This document shows, piece after piece, positions 63,571-64,000 of a DNA stretch of 64,000 nucleotides. The notes under the pieces are model-generated. The model was given only the letters and a program-made list of their open reading frames with translations. It searched no databases and had not been told where the DNA came from. The stretch comes from Phalacrocorax aristotelis (Eukaryota; Chordata; Aves; Suliformes; Phalacrocoracidae), in NCBI RefSeq assembly GCF_949628215.1, contig NC_134279.1:59007766-59071765 (forward strand), written 5' to 3'. The position numbers and the translations under genes are program-made. Every line of letters starts with the position of its first letter. Position 1 is the stretch's first letter.

Positions 63571-64000
63571 TGCACTTGCCCGCGCTGCTGCCTCCTCAGC
63601 CTGGCTGGCGGAAGAAAACTAACACTGTTTTCAAGAGCGTTAACTTTTCACGGACACTGGAGTAAGGCTACTCGGATTTCTTTCTGAAGTAAATATACAT
63701 GAGGGATGATCTCTGAATCATCTACTACCTACATTAGATGCATATGCGGTACCGTTACTTACTTCTGTCTATAATGTGATCATATAGAAGGGACAAAGAA
63801 CCCAAGAAAACTTTTTAGCTGTGTCTGGTTGTAGGCATCCTAACAGTGTGGGCAATCCTTCCCATAATAAAAATAGGAAGAAATAACATTCACCTGGAGG
63901 AAAAGAGGGAAACAGCCAGGAGAAATTCAGTTTCCAGCTTTCCTCCCCTGTTGCTGTATCCTGTACACTCCAGAACAAGCTGGAATTCTGCACAAGCCAA
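63571..64000. other. Upstream flank of PGM2
   Basis: Non-CpG-rich sequence above the promoter island. No exon or repeat was recognised in these 430 bases. Confidence 0.6.

Noticed and set aside
63009-63687. Frames of 127-193 codons on both strands at the PGM2 promoter
   Set aside because: Same GC-bias artefact; the only supported coding segment here is PGM2 exon 1.
1-64000. CRISPR arrays, prophage, operons, tRNA/rRNA genes, endogenous retrovirus
   Set aside because: No direct-repeat arrays, cloverleaf-like genes, LTR pairs or retroviral gene text were seen; the window is ordinary vertebrate genic DNA.

Overview
The window is vertebrate nuclear DNA and almost certainly avian. Three things point there: split genes with canonical GT/AG introns, three CpG islands, and a sparse repeat content made up of CR1 LINEs, one MIR-like SINE and microsatellites. 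I cannot name the species from sequence alone. It is not prokaryotic: I see no operons, CRISPR array, phage or insertion sequence. Most long open frames are chance frames in GC-rich islands, introns or LINE remnants.

Two protein-coding genes are supported, both on the minus strand and arranged head to tail. PGM2 (phosphoglucomutase 2 / phosphopentomutase) lies at 43999-63223. I could rebuild all 14 coding exons by hand, with every splice site canonical and every phase consistent, giving a complete 609-residue protein. Its promoter is the CpG island at about 62.99-63.57 kb. TBC1D1 (Rab GTPase-activating protein) lies downstream. Its likely promoter is the CpG island at about 31.1-32.4 kb. Its first coding exon is at 23515-23931 inside a longer exon, 23515-24030, which encodes the first 139 residues. 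The next TBC1D1 exons are not in the window, so positions 1-23514 are probably one long intron. This PGM2-TBC1D1 order and orientation matches the arrangement known in other amniotes.

Layout by region: 1-850, third CpG island inside the TBC1D1 intron, with a possible alternative first exon; 850-23514, TBC1D1 intron with a MIR-like SINE and a CR1 ORF2 fragment; 23515-24030, TBC1D1 first coding exon; 24031-about 31100, TBC1D1 5' intron with an ancient CR1 remnant; 31100-32420, TBC1D1 promoter island; 32420-about 42570, intergenic, including one CR1 inserted inside another; about 42570-63223, PGM2 3'UTR, exons and introns; 62990-63570, PGM2 promoter island; 63570-64000, upstream flank.

I found no previously undescribed biological system. 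The most interesting lead is the intronic CpG island at 300-830. It holds a short ATG-initiated frame (MSPLFSWVAK) ending at a good donor in phase 0. The TBC1D1 first coding exon also ends in phase 0, so this could be an alternative TBC1D1 start that bypasses most of the first PTB domain. That is an inference needing transcript data.
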